This document shows positions 5,563 through 5,766 of a stretch of DNA of 5,766 nucleotides, piece after piece. Made by a program: the position numbers and the translations under genes. This DNA comes from Pseudomonadota bacterium (GTDB lineage: Bacteria; Myxococcota; Myxococcia; Myxococcales; Myxococcaceae). Where the stretch lies: contig JAFADT010000317.1 of NCBI GenBank assembly GCA_023424585.1, positions 1-5,766 of the forward strand, given 5' to 3'. Within the stretch, counting starts at the first letter, position 1. The number at the start of each line of letters is the position of its first letter. The notes beneath the pieces are model-generated. The model saw only the letters and a list, made by a program, of their open reading frames with translations. It searched no databases and was not told the DNA's origin.

Positions 5563-5766
5563 CTACTTGTCGGAGTCGGGCCCGCTTCCGCGCGGGCGCC
5601 GGGCGGAGGACACGGAGCCCTCGGTGCGGCCCGTCTTCGAGGGCGCCCGGGCGCTGACGGAGTCTTCCGTCGCGCGCACGGCCTTCGCGGCGGAGCGGCT
5701 GCCGGTCGCGTCCCCGGGGGCCTTCACGGCCTTCGCGGCGGAGCGGCTCCCCGGGGTGCCCTCGGG
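5563..5766 (-). CDS. C-terminal part of an unidentified protein with a basic, repetitive Ala/Ser/Lys/Arg tail
   Basis: The minus-strand frame is open from the right edge to TAG at 5565-5563, giving 67 residues. I do not recognise the gene. The reading is supported by codon use: essentially every sense codon ends in G or C (one GAA is the exception), like the other genes. The segment is low complexity and contains GSRSAAKAVKA and GSRSAAKAVRA exactly 16 residues apart, then a looser third unit with TEDSVS echoed as TEGSVS. It ends in PDSDK. It has 13 Lys/Arg against 7 Asp/Glu, so it is net basic and probably disordered. Such tails occur on DNA- or RNA-binding proteins (histone H1-like tails) but also on many unrelated myxobacterial proteins, so no function is assigned. 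Its folded domain lies outside the window. It converges on the PhnD-like gene with a 99-bp gap. Confidence 0.6.
   Translation of the reverse strand, partial: PEGTPGSRSAAKAVKAPGDATGSRSAAKAVRATEDSVSARAPSKTGRTEGSVSSARRPRGSGPDSDK
5677..5748. repeat. Two exact 24-bp direct repeats with a 48-bp period inside the 3'-terminal gene
   Basis: Positions 5677-5700 and 5725-5748 are identical over 24 bases (starting CACGGCCTTCGCGG). The 48-bp period is a multiple of three and encodes the repeated GSRSAAKAV segment of a 16-residue protein repeat on the minus strand. The 24 bases between the copies are not repeated to the same degree. Further copies may continue beyond the window edge. Confidence 0.85.

Noticed and set aside
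5677..5748. CRISPR-like repeat-spacer unit (two 24-bp repeats, 24-bp spacing)
   Set aside because: Only two copies are present, the period is a multiple of three and the sequence reads as an in-frame protein repeat with genome-typical codon use.

Overview
The window is very GC-rich, with G or C at nearly every third codon position, and carries tightly packed genes whose protein families (M32 carboxypeptidase, HRDC-containing RNase D, TtcA, TerB-like, PhnD-like) read as chromosomal housekeeping and accessory genes. The codon use and the gene mix suggest a myxobacterium (Myxococcota, Myxococcus/Corallococcus-like). That placement is an inference, not something proved by the sequence. There is no sign of phage, insertion sequence, CRISPR array, tRNA or rRNA.

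Layout, left to right. (1) 1-1189, + strand: the C-terminal ~395 residues of an M32 zinc carboxypeptidase, with its 5' end outside the window. (2) 1186-1542, - strand: a small cysteine-containing helical protein resembling the four-helix-bundle copper-binding (DUF326/Csp-like) family. It converges on the peptidase gene so tightly that the two stop codons share one CTAG. (3) 1543-1733: a 191-bp gap with a weak promoter candidate for gene 2. (4) 1734-2903, - strand: ribonuclease D (DEDDy exonuclease plus two HRDC-type domains). (5) 2904-2968: a 65-bp divergent promoter region. (6) 2969-3823, + strand: ttcA, the tRNA C32 2-thiolation enzyme. (7) 3802-4626, + strand: a protein made of two tandem TerB-like domains, overlapping ttcA by 22 nt. 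(8) 4639-5463, + strand: a PhnD-like substrate-binding protein without a signal peptide, 12 nt downstream. (9) A strong GC hairpin at 5464-5500 right after that stop. (10) 5563-5766, - strand: the C-terminal 67 residues of an unidentified protein with a Lys/Arg/Ala/Ser-rich repeat tail.

Two themes stand out. First, two tRNA-maturation functions (3'-end trimming by RNase D and base thiolation by TtcA) are divergently arranged over a short shared control region. Second, ttcA appears to head a three-gene operon whose other two members, a duplicated TerB-like protein and a cytoplasmic orphan PhnD-like protein, have no evident established link to tRNA thiolation. That operon is the most plausible place in the window for an undescribed functional association, but nothing here amounts to clear evidence of a new system.
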